From the NCBI RefSeq assembly GCF_000143085.1, contig NC_014315.1, positions 1,580,001 to 1,644,000 of the forward strand: a stretch of 64,000 nt of DNA. Direction: 5' to 3'. Below are positions 21,332-31,736 of the stretch, one piece after another. Made by a program: the position numbers and the translations under genes. The notes below the pieces were generated by a model that did no database searches, was not told the DNA's origin, and saw nothing but the letters and a program-made list of their open reading frames with translations. This stretch comes from Nitrosococcus watsonii C-113 (GTDB lineage Bacteria; Pseudomonadota; Gammaproteobacteria; Nitrosococcales; Nitrosococcaceae). Each line of letters starts with the position of its first letter. Position 1 is the first letter of the stretch.

Positions 21332-21787
21332 TTATTCAATCAGATCTGGAATTTCTGCTTCAGAACATTCACCCAATGGATGACTAACCGCGATCGGAAG
21401 TGCCAAAAGCAGCTCTTCTCTTACCAAGCGCCATAGAGATGCAGTTTCCTCTGGTTTTACGATCCACTGCTCACAGCTATCAGGCCAATGATAAATTTCC
21501 GTTTCATTTACCACCAGTTCAAGTCCAATTTGGGTATCAACAACAATATCTACAGGTTGCAAACACCGCTGACAGGCCAATCGTAATCGTGCTTTGACAT
21601 GTCCTCGAACAAAACAGCGGCCTTCCTTATTGCAATTAAATGATAGTTCAGCCTCAGCGAACCCTTCTTTATCTAAAAGATCTAATTCCAGTCCCGGTAT
21701 ACATATAAGCGGTACCCGTCCTTGAATCCGCTGACCGGATTGAGCTAGTTTCCAAGGTAATACGTGATCCGATAAATTCGTTGGCAT
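21332..21787 (-). CDS. yceD: YceD/DUF177 family protein (23S rRNA accumulation)
   Basis: 151 aa. The central CQRCLQPVDI block and acidic C-terminus mark the DUF177 family, in E. coli linked to 23S rRNA accumulation and always just upstream of rpmF, as here (67-base gap). Mechanism unknown. Confidence 0.9.
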   Translation of the reverse strand: MPTNLSDHVLPWKLAQSGQRIQGRVPLICIPGLELDLLDKEGFAEAELSFNCNKEGRCFVRGHVKARLRLACQRCLQPVDIVVDTQIGLELVVNETEIYHWPDSCEQWIVKPEETASLWRLVREELLLALPIAVSHPLGECSEAEIPDLIE

Positions 21788-21855
21788 AAGCGAAACGCAG
21801 GGATTGTAACGGGCGATGCTATTACTGTCAAAATTTGGATAAATTAATGATTTAA

Positions 21856-23367
21856 CTACGCAGTATTATAGAGTTCAATAATGTTCATATCACGCTCTTC
21901 CCGAGTTAGCTTAGCATTATCCGAGCGTTGGTTTTCTAATTTTTTTAGATATTCGGTATTAACATCACCCGTAACATAATCGCCCGTAAAACAAGAAACA
22001 TCAAAACACGTTAGGGCAGGATTACGTTTCCGGACTGCATCGATAAGATCGGACAAATCTTGGTAGATTAGCCAATCTGCTCCTAGAATATCGGCGATTT
22101 CTTGCTCGGTACGGTTATGGGCAACCAGTTCACTTGCCGCCGGCATATCAATCCCATAGACATTAGGATAGCGTACAGGAGGTGAAGCCGAAGCAAAATA
22201 CACTTTGTGGGCGCCCGCATCTCGTGCCATCTGGATAATTTGCCGAGAGGTTGTTCCACGCACGATAGAGTCGTCTATAAGCAGTACATTTTTACCCTTA
22301 AATTCTAAATCGATAGGATTAAGCTTCTGCCGAACTGACTTTTTCCGCTGCTTCTGCCCCGGCATAATAAACGTTCGGCCAATGTAACGATTCTTAATAA
22401 AACCTTCTCGATATACAATTCCCAGCACGTAGGCTAATTGTAAGGCTGCGCTACGACTAGTATCAGGGATCGGAATTACGACATCAATATCGTGATCTGG
22501 ACGCTCCCGCAGTATTTTCTGAGCAAGCTTTTCCCCCATCCGCATTCGAGATTTATGCACTGAAACATCATCAATCATCGAATCAGGCCGGGCGAGATAA
22601 ACATACTCAAAGATGCAGGGTGAATACATCGAACCATCAATACACTGCTGGATGTGAAGATCACCTTTCATATCAATAAAGATGGCTTCCCCTGGTGCTA
22701 CATCGCGAACCAATTCATATCCTAATGCGTCAATTGCAACACTCTCAGAAGCAACAATGTATTCGGTCTTAGGAATTTTTTCACGTCTACCAAAAACTAG
22801 AGGACGAATTCCATAAGGATCCCGAAACGCCAATATACCATAGCCTGCGATCATTGCTACAACCGCGTATGCTCCGTGACAACGTTGATGCACCTGACTA
22901 ACCGCAGTAAATAAATCGCTGGGGGTCATTCTCATTTTATTTAGCCGCTGCAATTCATGGGCAAGTACATTAAGCAGCACTTCCGAATCAGAATTGGTAT
23001 TAATATGCCTCCTGTCCGCCCGAAAAAGAGCCCTTTTCAACTCTTCCGAATTTGTTAAATTACCGTTGTGGGCAAAAGTAATACCATAGGGGGAATTTAC
23101 ATAAAAAGGCTGGGCTTCAGCCGAGGAGGAGCAACCCGCAGTGGGATAACGAACATGACCCATTCCCATTCTGCCTTTAAGCATCAACATGTGGCGGGTA
23201 TGAAAAACATCTTTTACTAAACCATTATCCTTACGCAAGTATAACCGGCCCTTATCGTAGGTTACGATTCCGGCGGCGTCTTGTCCTCGATGCTGCAATA
23301 CCGTCAAACCATCATACAAAGATTGGTTGACTTCTTCGTTGGCCACAATGCCGATAATGCCGCACAT
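21856..23367 (-). CDS. purF: Amidophosphoribosyltransferase
   Basis: 503 aa; first step of purine synthesis, glutamine + PRPP to phosphoribosylamine. It begins MCGIIG, so Cys2 is the glutaminase nucleophile with no long propeptide (E. coli type). The PRPP loop [14 protein letters not shown] is intact. Follows cvpA after 26 bases. Confidence 0.97.
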   Translation of the reverse strand: MCGIIGIVANEEVNQSLYDGLTVLQHRGQDAAGIVTYDKGRLYLRKDNGLVKDVFHTRHMLMLKGRMGMGHVRYPTAGCSSSAEAQPFYVNSPYGITFAHNGNLTNSEELKRALFRADRRHINTNSDSEVLLNVLAHELQRLNKMRMTPSDLFTAVSQVHQRCHGAYAVVAMIAGYGILAFRDPYGIRPLVFGRREKIPKTEYIVASESVAIDALGYELVRDVAPGEAIFIDMKGDLHIQQCIDGSMYSPCIFEYVYLARPDSMIDDVSVHKSRMRMGEKLAQKILRERPDHDIDVVIPIPDTSRSAALQLAYVLGIVYREGFIKNRYIGRTFIMPGQKQRKKSVRQKLNPIDLEFKGKNVLLIDDSIVRGTTSRQIIQMARDAGAHKVYFASASPPVRYPNVYGIDMPAASELVAHNRTEQEIADILGADWLIYQDLSDLIDAVRKRNPALTCFDVSCFTGDYVTGDVNTEYLKKLENQRSDNAKLTREERDMNIIELYNTA

Positions 23368-23393
23368 CTTGCCTATCCTCTTGTATGGATCAT

Positions 23394-23885
23394 TTAAAAC
23401 TGAATATGTCCAGCAATATCAGGAGGCATAAAGCTACGTACCCAAAGAGCGAGTCCTTGAAAATAATTAAGCAATCGTGAATTTTGCCACCATGATTCCT
23501 GGGGTATAGGGGTCATTCCCGCTAAAATTACCAACACTGTGGTAATAGCCACACCGCGTGTAATACCAAAGGCAAGTCCGAGAATTCTATCCGTACCCGT
23601 TAGTCCCGTTGTTTGCACCAACTTGACAATGAAATGGTTTACAATTGCAGAAAACAACAAAGTAGCTAGCAAGAGCATAAGAAAGGCTATTACTAATCGT
23701 AGCGAAGGTGAAATTGAGATTAAATCGGCAAGCCATTCAGCTATTTGGGGTGAGAAATTTAGTCCGATCCAAAAAGCCGCTACCCAAGCAATTAAAGATA
23801 AAGCTTCCTTGACGAATCCTCTTGCTAAGCTGAAAAACCCCGATAGAAAAATAATTCCGATAATGGCATAATCTATCCAAATCAA
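23394..23885 (-). CDS. cvpA: CvpA family membrane protein
   Basis: 163 aa with four hydrophobic helices and the conserved [20 protein letters not shown] start. CvpA is needed for colicin V export and envelope stress resistance in E. coli and is nearly always just upstream of purF, as here. Confidence 0.93.
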   Translation of the reverse strand: MIWIDYAIIGIIFLSGFFSLARGFVKEALSLIAWVAAFWIGLNFSPQIAEWLADLISISPSLRLVIAFLMLLLATLLFSAIVNHFIVKLVQTTGLTGTDRILGLAFGITRGVAITTVLVILAGMTPIPQESWWQNSRLLNYFQGLALWVRSFMPPDIAGHIQF

Positions 23886-23922
23886 TAGCCTATCCTTATT
23901 ATAGGGAATTAATATATCTACT

Positions 23923-24429
23923 TTAACTATCAGAGGGTGAAATAACGAAAGCTTTGGTTTGCAACCGACGTTCTAACTCCTTCCTAATCTCCTTGGCGCG
24001 TATTCTATTTTTTTCTGGACCTACTCGAACCTTATAAATTGTTTTTTCCCCTTTTTTTGCTGTCTCTATAAACGCTTTATAACCAGAGGAAGTCACATCG
24101 CGATGCATCTGCAGCGCGTTTTTCTGATGACTGAAGCTACCTATTTGAACAAACCATTTTGCCGCTTTCGACGACGATACAGAAGATTTTTCTTTACTCA
24201 AAGGAACAAAGTTTGGCAACTTTTGCTCACCTTGCGCTGGCAGTTTTTTAACGGTAGAGACAAAAGTCGATTTTTCCGGTTCCGGCAAAGGCTTATTGAC
24301 GACCTCAAGCGCTTTATATTCAGGGAGCATCTCGGTAGGCTCACCAAGCAATAAAGGAATTACAATTATTCCTACGCTAATTAGCACCGCTGCCCCGATC
24401 AGTCGTTGCTTTAGATTTTTATCTAGCAC
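23923..24429 (-). CDS. SPOR-domain protein (DedD-like)
   Basis: 168 aa: N-terminal membrane helix (12-30), a Pro/Lys-rich linker, then a SPOR domain (about 88-165; WFVQIGSFSHQKNALQMH, ...YKVRVGPE). SPOR domains bind denuded septal peptidoglycan, so a role in division is likely. The dedD-cvpA-purF order matches E. coli; sequence identity with DedD cannot be judged by eye. Confidence 0.88.
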   Translation of the reverse strand: MLDKNLKQRLIGAAVLISVGIIVIPLLLGEPTEMLPEYKALEVVNKPLPEPEKSTFVSTVKKLPAQGEQKLPNFVPLSKEKSSVSSSKAAKWFVQIGSFSHQKNALQMHRDVTSSGYKAFIETAKKGEKTIYKVRVGPEKNRIRAKEIRKELERRLQTKAFVISPSDS

Positions 24430-24439
24430 CGCTTAATAT

Positions 24440-26875
24440 CTAGTGAGTTCTTACTAATGCTGCTTTTCCTTGGGGTCCAATAGTTTCACCTTCTTTAATT
24501 GGGCCATCATTACTCTTTTTTCCCTCAGGCATACGCTGCAAGGCAACAGCAAAGACGTCCTCAACCCATTTAACAGGGCGAATATCAAGATTCTGGGTGA
24601 TATTTTTCGGGGTTTCAGCCAAATCTTTACAGTTTTCTTCTGGAATAAGCACAATTTCAATGCCCCCCCGTAAGGCCGCGAGCAACTTTTCCTTTACTCC
24701 GCCAATAGGCAGCACCTCTCCGCGTAGGGTAATCTCTCCTGTCATTGCTACATTGGCTCGTACAGGAACATTAGTTAAGGCTGAAACTAACGCTGTGCAC
24801 ATACCGATTCCTGCACTTGGACCATCCTTGGGAATAGCGCCTTCTGGTACATGGACATGAATGTCATAACTTTGATAGAAACTTGGATCAATGCCTAGCC
24901 ATTCAGCTCTATGGCGCACCACGGTAGTTGCCGCTTGAATCGATTCTTGCATAATATCACCTAATTGCCCCGTATAAGTTGCCTTCCCCTTGCCAGGCAT
25001 TACTGCAGACTCGATCGTAAGCAAATCTCCTCCTACTTCCGTCCAGGCCAATCCCGTTACTTGGCCTACTCGATCTTGTTCATCAGCCCGCCCAAAGCGG
25101 TATTGTTTTACTCCTAAAAAAGTATCTAAATTTCTAGCGTTTACGGTAACTTTTTTAACAGCTGGCTTTAATTGAATCCGCTTAACTACTTTACGGCAAA
25201 TCTTAGAAATTTCTCGTTCTAAGTTACGGACGCCAGCTTCCCTTGTATAGTAACGAATAATATCCTTTACCGCTCCTTCAGAGAGAGTAAGCTCTCCCTT
25301 CCTAAGGCCATTGTCCTTAGTTGACTTCGGAGCAAGATAACGGGTAGCAATATTGATTTTCTCATCTTCCGTATAACCTGATATCCGAATAACTTCCATC
25401 CTATCAAGCAAAGGTCCCGGAATATTTAAAGTATTCGCGGTAGTCACAAACATGATTTCTGAGAGATCATAATCTACTTCTAAATAATGATCATTAAAGG
25501 TATTATTTTGCTCAGGGTCTAGGACTTCTAATAATGCTGACGCAGGATCGCCACGAAAATCCATTGCCATTTTGTCAACTTCATCCAGCAAAAATAAGGG
25601 GTTACGAGTACCATTTTTAGCTAAGTTTTGGATAATTTTGCCAGGCATCGAGCCAATATAAGTGCGGCGATGTCCTCGTATTTCAGCTTCGTCACGGACT
25701 CCTCCTAAAGACATACGAACAAATTTTCGATTAGTCGCACGAGCAATAGAGCGGGCGATAGAAGTTTTTCCTACCCCGGGAGGACCCACCAAGCATAATA
25801 TAGGCCCTTTAGACTGCTTTACCCGTTGTTGTACAGCTAGGTGTTCAAGGATTCTCTCCTTCACCTTTTCTAAGCCATAATGATCCGCTTCAAGCACCTC
25901 TTCTGCCTTAACTAAATCCAAACGAACTCGATTCCTTTTTTTCCAAGGCACACTTACCAACCAATCAATGTAGTTGCGTACAACAGTCGCTTCAGCGGAC
26001 ATGGGTGACATCAACTGCAACTTATTTAGCTCCACCATGGCTTTAGCCTTGGCTTCCTTCGGCATACCTGCTTTTTCAATTTTATTAGTGAGTTCTTCGA
26101 TTTCATTAGGGACATCTTCAAGCTCACTTAATTCCTTTTGGATAGCCTTTGCTTGCTCATTTAAATAATATTCGCGCTGGCTTTTCTCCATTTGCCGCTT
26201 AACACGCCCACGAATGCGCTTTTCTACCTGAAGAATATCAATTTCTGATTCCAAAAGACCTAATAAATGTTCTAAGCGTTCTCGAACATCATTAATTTCC
26301 AGAACAATCTGCTTTTCCTCGATTTTAAGCGCCATATGGGCAGCAATGGTATCCGCCAGTCGGCCTGAATCATCGATACTTGAAAGTGAGGATAGGATTT
26401 CGGGTGGTACTTTTTTGTTAAGCTTAACGTATTGCTCAAACTGGTTAAGCAAAGAGCGGGTAAGTATTTCTGTTTCTCGATTATCCTCTCCAATATTTTT
26501 ATAATGAAACAGCTGTGCACAAAAATAATTTTCCGCACTGATATACTGACTTATCTGAGCCCGCTCACTGCCTTCCACGAGCACTTTTACCGTTCCATCA
26601 GGAAGTTTAAGCAGCTGCAATATATTAGCTAATGTTCCGATACCATAAATATCCTCAAGCTGAGGATCATCTTGGACAGGATTCTTCTGAGCCACCAGCA
26701 ATATTTGTTGATTGGCTTCAATTGCCGCCTCAAGCGCTCTAATAGATTTTTCACGTCCCACGAAGAGAGGAATAACCATATAGGGGTAAACAACGACATC
26801 GCGTAGCGGTAGCACCGGGGTAGAAACCCCTCCTTTAACTATAACTGTATCGGTCTTCGTGCCATCTTTCTTCAT
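24440..26875 (-). CDS. lon: ATP-dependent protease Lon
   Basis: 811 aa in three parts: N-terminal substrate domain (25-220), AAA+ domain with GPPGVGKTS and the Walker B LLDEVDK, and the protease domain with catalytic Ser in PKDGPSAG and Lys in GGVKEKLLAALRG. Degrades misfolded and regulatory proteins. A heat-shock-type promoter lies upstream (26996-27024). The hupB gene that often follows lon is absent; the SPOR gene follows after 10 bases. Confidence 0.97.
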   Translation of the reverse strand: MKKDGTKTDTVIVKGGVSTPVLPLRDVVVYPYMVIPLFVGREKSIRALEAAIEANQQILLVAQKNPVQDDPQLEDIYGIGTLANILQLLKLPDGTVKVLVEGSERAQISQYISAENYFCAQLFHYKNIGEDNRETEILTRSLLNQFEQYVKLNKKVPPEILSSLSSIDDSGRLADTIAAHMALKIEEKQIVLEINDVRERLEHLLGLLESEIDILQVEKRIRGRVKRQMEKSQREYYLNEQAKAIQKELSELEDVPNEIEELTNKIEKAGMPKEAKAKAMVELNKLQLMSPMSAEATVVRNYIDWLVSVPWKKRNRVRLDLVKAEEVLEADHYGLEKVKERILEHLAVQQRVKQSKGPILCLVGPPGVGKTSIARSIARATNRKFVRMSLGGVRDEAEIRGHRRTYIGSMPGKIIQNLAKNGTRNPLFLLDEVDKMAMDFRGDPASALLEVLDPEQNNTFNDHYLEVDYDLSEIMFVTTANTLNIPGPLLDRMEVIRISGYTEDEKINIATRYLAPKSTKDNGLRKGELTLSEGAVKDIIRYYTREAGVRNLEREISKICRKVVKRIQLKPAVKKVTVNARNLDTFLGVKQYRFGRADEQDRVGQVTGLAWTEVGGDLLTIESAVMPGKGKATYTGQLGDIMQESIQAATTVVRHRAEWLGIDPSFYQSYDIHVHVPEGAIPKDGPSAGIGMCTALVSALTNVPVRANVAMTGEITLRGEVLPIGGVKEKLLAALRGGIEIVLIPEENCKDLAETPKNITQNLDIRPVKWVEDVFAVALQRMPEGKKSNDGPIKEGETIGPQGKAALVRTH

Positions 26876-26995
26876 GCTGGAAAACCTCCATATATTGGAA
26901 AGTAGGCTAAATCTAGCTGCTTCATCTTATGGTATCAAGAAATGAACTTCAGCCAATGGTAGGGCTTACCCACACAGGAAGGGACTCCTTCGCTT

Positions 26996-27024
26996 ATATG
27001 GGGATGTAACGCATCAAAATCAAC
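26996..27024 (-). promoter_or_regulatory. Sigma-32-type promoter for lon
   Basis: On the minus strand, GTTGAT (27024-27019) and a perfect CCCCATAT -10 (27003-26996) are separated by 15 bases, within the heat-shock consensus (CTTGAA, 13-15 bp, CCCCATNT). Transcription would start about 110 bases before the lon ATG. E. coli lon also has a sigma-32 promoter. Confidence 0.6.
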
Positions 27025-27078
27025 TGGCTAGCGAAGGCATCATGAAATATTCCAAAATTTTTATACAAGGTTATTTTA

Positions 27079-28353
27079 TTAATCCGAAGCCGCTTTGGTT
27101 TCCTGATGTTCATAGATTAATAATGGCTCCGCCTCTCTTTTAACGACACTTTCATCAATTACCACTTTACTCACATGGTCCATTGATGGCAGATCGTACA
27201 TCGTATCGAGTAGGACATTCTCAAGGATGGAACGTAATCCTCGAGCACCGGTTTTAAGTTCCATTGCCTTAGTCGCAACTGCCCGTAACGCATCTTCGCG
27301 AAACTCAACCTTGCAGTTTTCCATTTCAAACAAGCGGGCAAATTGCTTAGTAAGCGCGTTCTTGGGTTCTCTTAGAATACGGATAAGCGCAGCCTCATCT
27401 AGCTCATCCAAAGTTGCAACTACTGGCATACGCCCTACAAATTCAGGGATCAGGCCATACTTAATAAGATCTTCTGGCTCAACGGCCTGCAAAACTTCTC
27501 CCATACTCCGCTTATCTTCCACACTTTTAACCTCAGCGGAAAAACCGATACCTCCCTTCTTGGAGCGATCTCGGATAATTTTTTCAAGTCCGGCAAAAGC
27601 ACCTCCACAGATAAAAAGAATATTAGCTGTATTGACCTGCAGGAATTCTTGCTGTGGATGTTTCCGCCCTCCCTGAGGAGGCACTGAGGCTATGGTTCCT
27701 TCGATCAATTTAAGTAAGGCTTGTTGTACCCCTTCACCAGAGACATCGCGAGTAATAGACGGATTATCTGATTTACGAGAAATCTTATCTATTTCATCAA
27801 CATACACAATACCTGTTTGGGCTTTCTCAACATCATAATCGCATTTCTGCAACAATTTTTGGATGATATTCTCTACATCCTCGCCAACGTAGCCTGCTTC
27901 CGTCAAAGTGGTAGCATCGGCAATAGTAAATGGAACATCTAACAAGCGTGCTAGTGTCTCTGCAAGCAGGGTCTTACCGCTACCCGTAGGACCTATAAGT
28001 AAAATGTTACTTTTTGACAACTCAACGTCATCATTCTTTTTACCTAACTGAAGACGCTTGTAGTGATTGTAAACAGCTACCGATAGTACTTTTTTGGCAT
28101 GGCTTTGGCCAATAACATACTGATTAAGGATATCCCTGATTTCATGGGGTGTAGGTAGATGACTGCTCTTGCCGGAAGAGAGCCTATCCTGCATTTCCTC
28201 ACGAATGATGTCATTGCAAAGCTCAACACATTCATCGCATATGAAAACAGAGGGACCTGCAATAAGCTTTCGCACTTCATGCTGGCTTTTGCCGCAAAAA
28301 GAGCAGTAAAGCAGTCTATCGTCGTCACCTCTACGGGGCTTGTCGTTATTCAT
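27079..28353 (-). CDS. clpX: ClpXP unfoldase subunit ClpX
   Basis: 424 aa AAA+ unfoldase. The N-terminal zinc domain has the four cysteines CSFCGK...CDECVELC; P-loop [12 protein letters not shown]; Walker [10 protein letters not shown]; pore loop GYVGEDVE; and the ClpP-binding IGF-type loop GGIGFSAE. It hands tagged proteins to ClpP, encoded just upstream. Confidence 0.97.
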   Translation of the reverse strand: MNNDKPRRGDDDRLLYCSFCGKSQHEVRKLIAGPSVFICDECVELCNDIIREEMQDRLSSGKSSHLPTPHEIRDILNQYVIGQSHAKKVLSVAVYNHYKRLQLGKKNDDVELSKSNILLIGPTGSGKTLLAETLARLLDVPFTIADATTLTEAGYVGEDVENIIQKLLQKCDYDVEKAQTGIVYVDEIDKISRKSDNPSITRDVSGEGVQQALLKLIEGTIASVPPQGGRKHPQQEFLQVNTANILFICGGAFAGLEKIIRDRSKKGGIGFSAEVKSVEDKRSMGEVLQAVEPEDLIKYGLIPEFVGRMPVVATLDELDEAALIRILREPKNALTKQFARLFEMENCKVEFREDALRAVATKAMELKTGARGLRSILENVLLDTMYDLPSMDHVSKVVIDESVVKREAEPLLIYEHQETKAASD

Positions 28354-28456
28354 GACTTATCTTTCCTGCAAAATTCTCAGGTAAACAAGTGGCTTCAACC
28401 TAATTATATCTTTAGAGAGCCAGTTAAATTCCGCGGTTCCCTTGCAACTAAATTTC

Positions 28457-29068
28457 CTAAAGCGATATCTCGGTACGTTGTTTAAGCACTGAGTCAACTA
28501 ACCCATAGGCCAATGATTCGGTTGCGCTCATAAAATAGTCACGATCAGTATCATGTTGGATTTTTTCAATAGGCTGGCCGGTATGCTTAGCGAGAATATG
28601 ATTTAGACGCTCCCGAACCAACAAAATCTCCCTCGCATGAATATCAATGTCCGTGGCTTGCCCTTGGAAGCCTCCCAAAGGCTGGTGAATGAGAAGCCGT
28701 GAATGGGGCAAGCAATGGCGTTTCCCCGGCGCTCCCCCTGCTAATAACACTGCCCCCATACTGGCTGCTTGACCAACGCAAAGAGTGCTTACATCAGGTT
28801 TAATAAATTGCATCGTATCATAGATGGATAGTCCAGCGGTTACCGATCCCCCCGGAGAATTAATATAAAGATGAATATCTTTATCAGGGTTTTCAGATTC
28901 CAAAAAGAGCAGTTGGGCAACAACCAAATTCGCCATATGATCTTCAACTGGCCCCACCAAAAATACTACCCGCTCCTTAAGTAGTCGAGAATAGATATCG
29001 TAAGCGCGTTCCCCGCGAGCTGTTTGCTCTACGACCATCGGAACTAACGTATTGAGGCTATCGATCAT
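28457..29068 (-). CDS. clpP: ClpP protease subunit
   Basis: 203 aa serine peptidase forming the proteolytic double ring. Ser103 (GQAASMGA) and His128 (LIHQPLGG) are present, with the Asp near 177. Order tig-clpP-clpX-lon is the canonical one. Confidence 0.97.
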   Translation of the reverse strand: MIDSLNTLVPMVVEQTARGERAYDIYSRLLKERVVFLVGPVEDHMANLVVAQLLFLESENPDKDIHLYINSPGGSVTAGLSIYDTMQFIKPDVSTLCVGQAASMGAVLLAGGAPGKRHCLPHSRLLIHQPLGGFQGQATDIDIHAREILLVRERLNHILAKHTGQPIEKIQHDTDRDYFMSATESLAYGLVDSVLKQRTEISL

Positions 29069-29104
29069 GCATTTTCTACCTTTAAGTTTTCATTAACCAC
29101 TTTG

Positions 29105-30436
29105 TTAATCCTGAATCTTCTCCTTTGCTAGGGAAATCTGAGGATTTACTACCTCTTCGAAACTCATCGCTTCATCTGAAACCTCAACCTGACCCAGTAC
29201 CCAATCTACGATCTGAGTTTCCATAACGTCTCTTTCAATTTCTGAAAGGCGTTCTTGATCGCCAAATATCCATCGAGAAAACTCCTCCGGGTCCTCGTAA
29301 CTCGCTGCAAGCTCCGTGACTCTTTGCTTTACTTTATCTTGACCCGCCTTAATTTCTTGCTTTTCTAAGATCGTACTAAAAATTAACCTTAAAGCCACCC
29401 GTTTACGCGCCTGTTCTACAAATGGAGATTCACCCAAAGAGATTGCTTGTGGGTTAATACCTTGTTTAATCAAGTTATTCTTGGCTTGCTCATGCAAAAT
29501 TTTCATTTCCTCCTTCACCAACGATATTGGTAAAGTGATAGGATTAGCAGCCAGTAAGCTATCCATAATTTGCTCTCGTACGCGATCACGAGTGGCTTGT
29601 TCCAAGTTTCGCGTCATCGAAACCTTAATTTCCTGGCGTAGGGTCTCCACTCCTCCTTCCTTAATACCGAGCTTCTCCGCAAAATCTTCATTAATCTCAG
29701 GTAACCGTGGCGCCGTCACGGAAATAACTTTCACTGTAAAGCTTGCCTGCTTACCTGCCAATTCCTGATTGCCGTAATCTTCTGGAAAAGTGATATCAAA
29801 AGTAAGCTCTTGGCCCGTATGGGCGCCTATTAAGTGTTCTTCGAATTCCTTAAGAGTCGTTCCTTTACCCAAAATAACAAAAAAATCCTCTTTGCTCCCA
29901 CCTGGGAAAGATTTTTCTTCAATACTGCCATGATAATTAATAGTCACTCCATCCGCCTCTTGAGCTGGACGTTCCACGGGTTCCCATTCTATATGCTGTT
30001 CCCGTAGCTTTTCTAAAACCTCTTGGATATCCTTATCGGTGATTTCAGCCCGTGGCTGTTTGATCTTAATTCCGTCAAGCTTAACAGACTCAATATCTGG
30101 TAATACTTCGAAAGTTACCGTATAGGCAAAAGGTTTGCCAGCTTCCAACTGAGGTGGCTCAACCCGCGGCATACTAGCAGGTCGCAAGGATTTTTCTTTG
30201 ATCGCATCACGAAAACTATCCCGTACAAATTCATCCGATACCTCTTGGCGTACAGCTGAGCCGTACCGACGTTCTACCACCTTGTAAGGGACTTTGCCAG
30301 GACGAAAACCATCCATTTTTATTCTCGGAACCATGGAACGCAGACGCTCTTGCACCCTGTTTTCAAAATTACCCTCCGGTAATGTGATGGTCAAGCGCCG
30401 TTCTAGTTCGCCGGTCGCTTCTACCGTGACCTGCAT
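29105..30436 (-). CDS. tig: Trigger factor
   Basis: 443 aa ribosome-bound chaperone. The ribosome-binding tail has GFRPGKVP (44-51), then the FKBP-type prolyl isomerase domain (about 155-245, with FDITFPEDYGN) and the long helical C-terminal domain. First gene of the tig-clpPX-lon block. Confidence 0.97.
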   Translation of the reverse strand: MQVTVEATGELERRLTITLPEGNFENRVQERLRSMVPRIKMDGFRPGKVPYKVVERRYGSAVRQEVSDEFVRDSFRDAIKEKSLRPASMPRVEPPQLEAGKPFAYTVTFEVLPDIESVKLDGIKIKQPRAEITDKDIQEVLEKLREQHIEWEPVERPAQEADGVTINYHGSIEEKSFPGGSKEDFFVILGKGTTLKEFEEHLIGAHTGQELTFDITFPEDYGNQELAGKQASFTVKVISVTAPRLPEINEDFAEKLGIKEGGVETLRQEIKVSMTRNLEQATRDRVREQIMDSLLAANPITLPISLVKEEMKILHEQAKNNLIKQGINPQAISLGESPFVEQARKRVALRLIFSTILEKQEIKAGQDKVKQRVTELAASYEDPEEFSRWIFGDQERLSEIERDVMETQIVDWVLGQVEVSDEAMSFEEVVNPQISLAKEKIQD

Positions 30437-30497
30437 AAATATATTACCTCAATCTATTTAGTGTTTTAATATAGAAAAACCTAGCAAAGCTGTTAAT

Positions 30498-30583
30498 TGG
30501 TGCGAAAGGAGAGACTCGAACTCTCACGGGATTTCCCCACTGGTACCTAAAACCAGCGCGTCTACCGATTCCGCCACTTTCGC
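30498..30583 (-). tRNA. tRNA-Leu (anticodon TAG)
   Basis: 86 nt on the minus strand: acceptor GCGAAAG/CTTTCGC, anticodon loop TTTAGGT (TAG), class II variable arm (GTGGGGAAATCCC), TTCGAGT loop, encoded CCA. Lies upstream of tig, as a tRNA-Leu often does in gammaproteobacteria. Confidence 0.96.
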
Positions 30584-30701
30584 GTAATACTAATCATAAA
30601 TAGGTATTATTAGCACATATATAGCATATTTTTTAAAAAGTAGCCTATATATACTCTAATTTTTTGAAAGCTCTATGCTAAACTCAATAGGAGATACGGC
30701 T

Positions 30702-31139
30702 TCAAAGAGAAGGTGGTATCTGCGTAAAATTTGGCAACTTCTCTAAAAACCAATGCTGTGATTGTTCTTCATACCACCAATTCTGCTGATCATTAAGTGT
30801 ACGTACAACGTTATCGTCCGGATAATAGTAATTAAACTTAATAGTGACTTTAGCTGTTAACCCGTCTTCCGATAGCTGCCGCCTAAGAACCTCATACCTA
30901 GTTATCCGAGCGTTATTCAAAAAATCCCGGGAAACAAGTTTAGATGGCCCATTTCGAGGTCGTACTAAAGTATCTAAAATCTCATAATGCTGCCAACGTA
31001 TGCTGGAAGCATAAGACTGAATTGCATCTTCCAGGATAATAAGGCGATCCTTCGTGAGCCCGCTGCTGGCACACCCGGCCAAGAAACCTATTCCTAAAAA
31101 CAAAATTTTCAGCCCTGGAAAAAAGAAAGCCTCTCCCAA
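30702..31139 (-). CDS. Putative lipoprotein
   Basis: About 145 aa. A hydrophobic signal (LKILFLGIGFLAGC) ends in the lipobox LAGC, so the mature protein is predicted to be lipid-anchored. The mature part has aromatic C-terminal residues (WWYEEQSQHWFLEKLP), as in small envelope proteins with a conserved tail. I choose TTG 31139 because it follows an AGAGAGGG ribosome site and gives a normal-length signal; an in-frame ATG at 31184 would overlap the upstream gene by 76 bp. No named family recognised. Confidence 0.7.
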   Translation of the reverse strand: MGEAFFFPGLKILFLGIGFLAGCASSGLTKDRLIILEDAIQSYASSIRWQHYEILDTLVRPRNGPSKLVSRDFLNNARITRYEVLRRQLSEDGLTAKVTIKFNYYYPDDNVVRTLNDQQNWWYEEQSQHWFLEKLPNFTQIPPSL

Positions 31140-31642
31140 AACCCTCTCTTCCTGGTTTCGGTATAAAGAATTGTATATTCCCATTGTATATGCCCCCGTG
31201 CATGTAGTTCCCTAAGATACAGACGCTTTTTAAACTTACGCTTTTCTTTGGGCGGGGCAAATAGCGATAAATGTGCCCGAGTTTCTTCTAAGACGCTGCA
31301 GATCTCTTGAGATTCCTCGCTATTTTTAATACAGTCCTTAATGATTAATTGGATTCCAAGCCCAGTGAGTGCATAAGAAGAATGATTTAAAATTTCTCCA
31401 ACCAACTCTTGGCCAACGCCAGGTCTGGGTTGAAATTCAACCGTAATGAATTCGATCTGCTCGATAGGAATAATATTTCTAACTTCTTTGGCACCTTCTT
31501 CCTCAGGTTGAGATATAAAAAAGCCGATTAAAGTCAATAAGATAATGCCTCCTAATGTCTGGAGGCGAAATTTAGCCGGAACGATGAAAATAAGAAAAAG
31601 AGCGAGCAGAAATAACCAAACCATTAGCGGTCTCACAAACAT
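31109..31642 (-). CDS. Membrane-anchored protein of unknown function
   Basis: 177 aa. Two hydrophobic helices at the start (about 6-22 and 28-44), then a soluble domain predicted outside with a beta-sandwich look (EFITVEFQPRPG...LNHSSYALTGLGIQL). Its 3' end overlaps the lipoprotein gene, so the pair is probably translationally coupled. The domain resembles FxLYD-type sandwiches only loosely; function unknown. Confidence 0.7.
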   Translation of the reverse strand: MFVRPLMVWLFLLALFLIFIVPAKFRLQTLGGIILLTLIGFFISQPEEEGAKEVRNIIPIEQIEFITVEFQPRPGVGQELVGEILNHSSYALTGLGIQLIIKDCIKNSEESQEICSVLEETRAHLSLFAPPKEKRKFKKRLYLRELHARGHIQWEYTILYTETRKRGFWERLSFFQG

Positions 31643-31736
31643 AATAAACCGATGCGCTTCTCAGCTAAAGGTAAAAATTAATAAATAAAATAAATGAGCC
31701 TGACTTTAAAATCGGTTATAGAATAAAATTCTAAAA

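Noticed and set aside
27227-27676. 149-codon frame antisense to clpX and similar long frames antisense to lon, fabG, plsX, iscS, mfd and fumC
   Set aside because: Serine-rich, no ribosome site, complementary to strongly conserved genes; typical antisense shadows.
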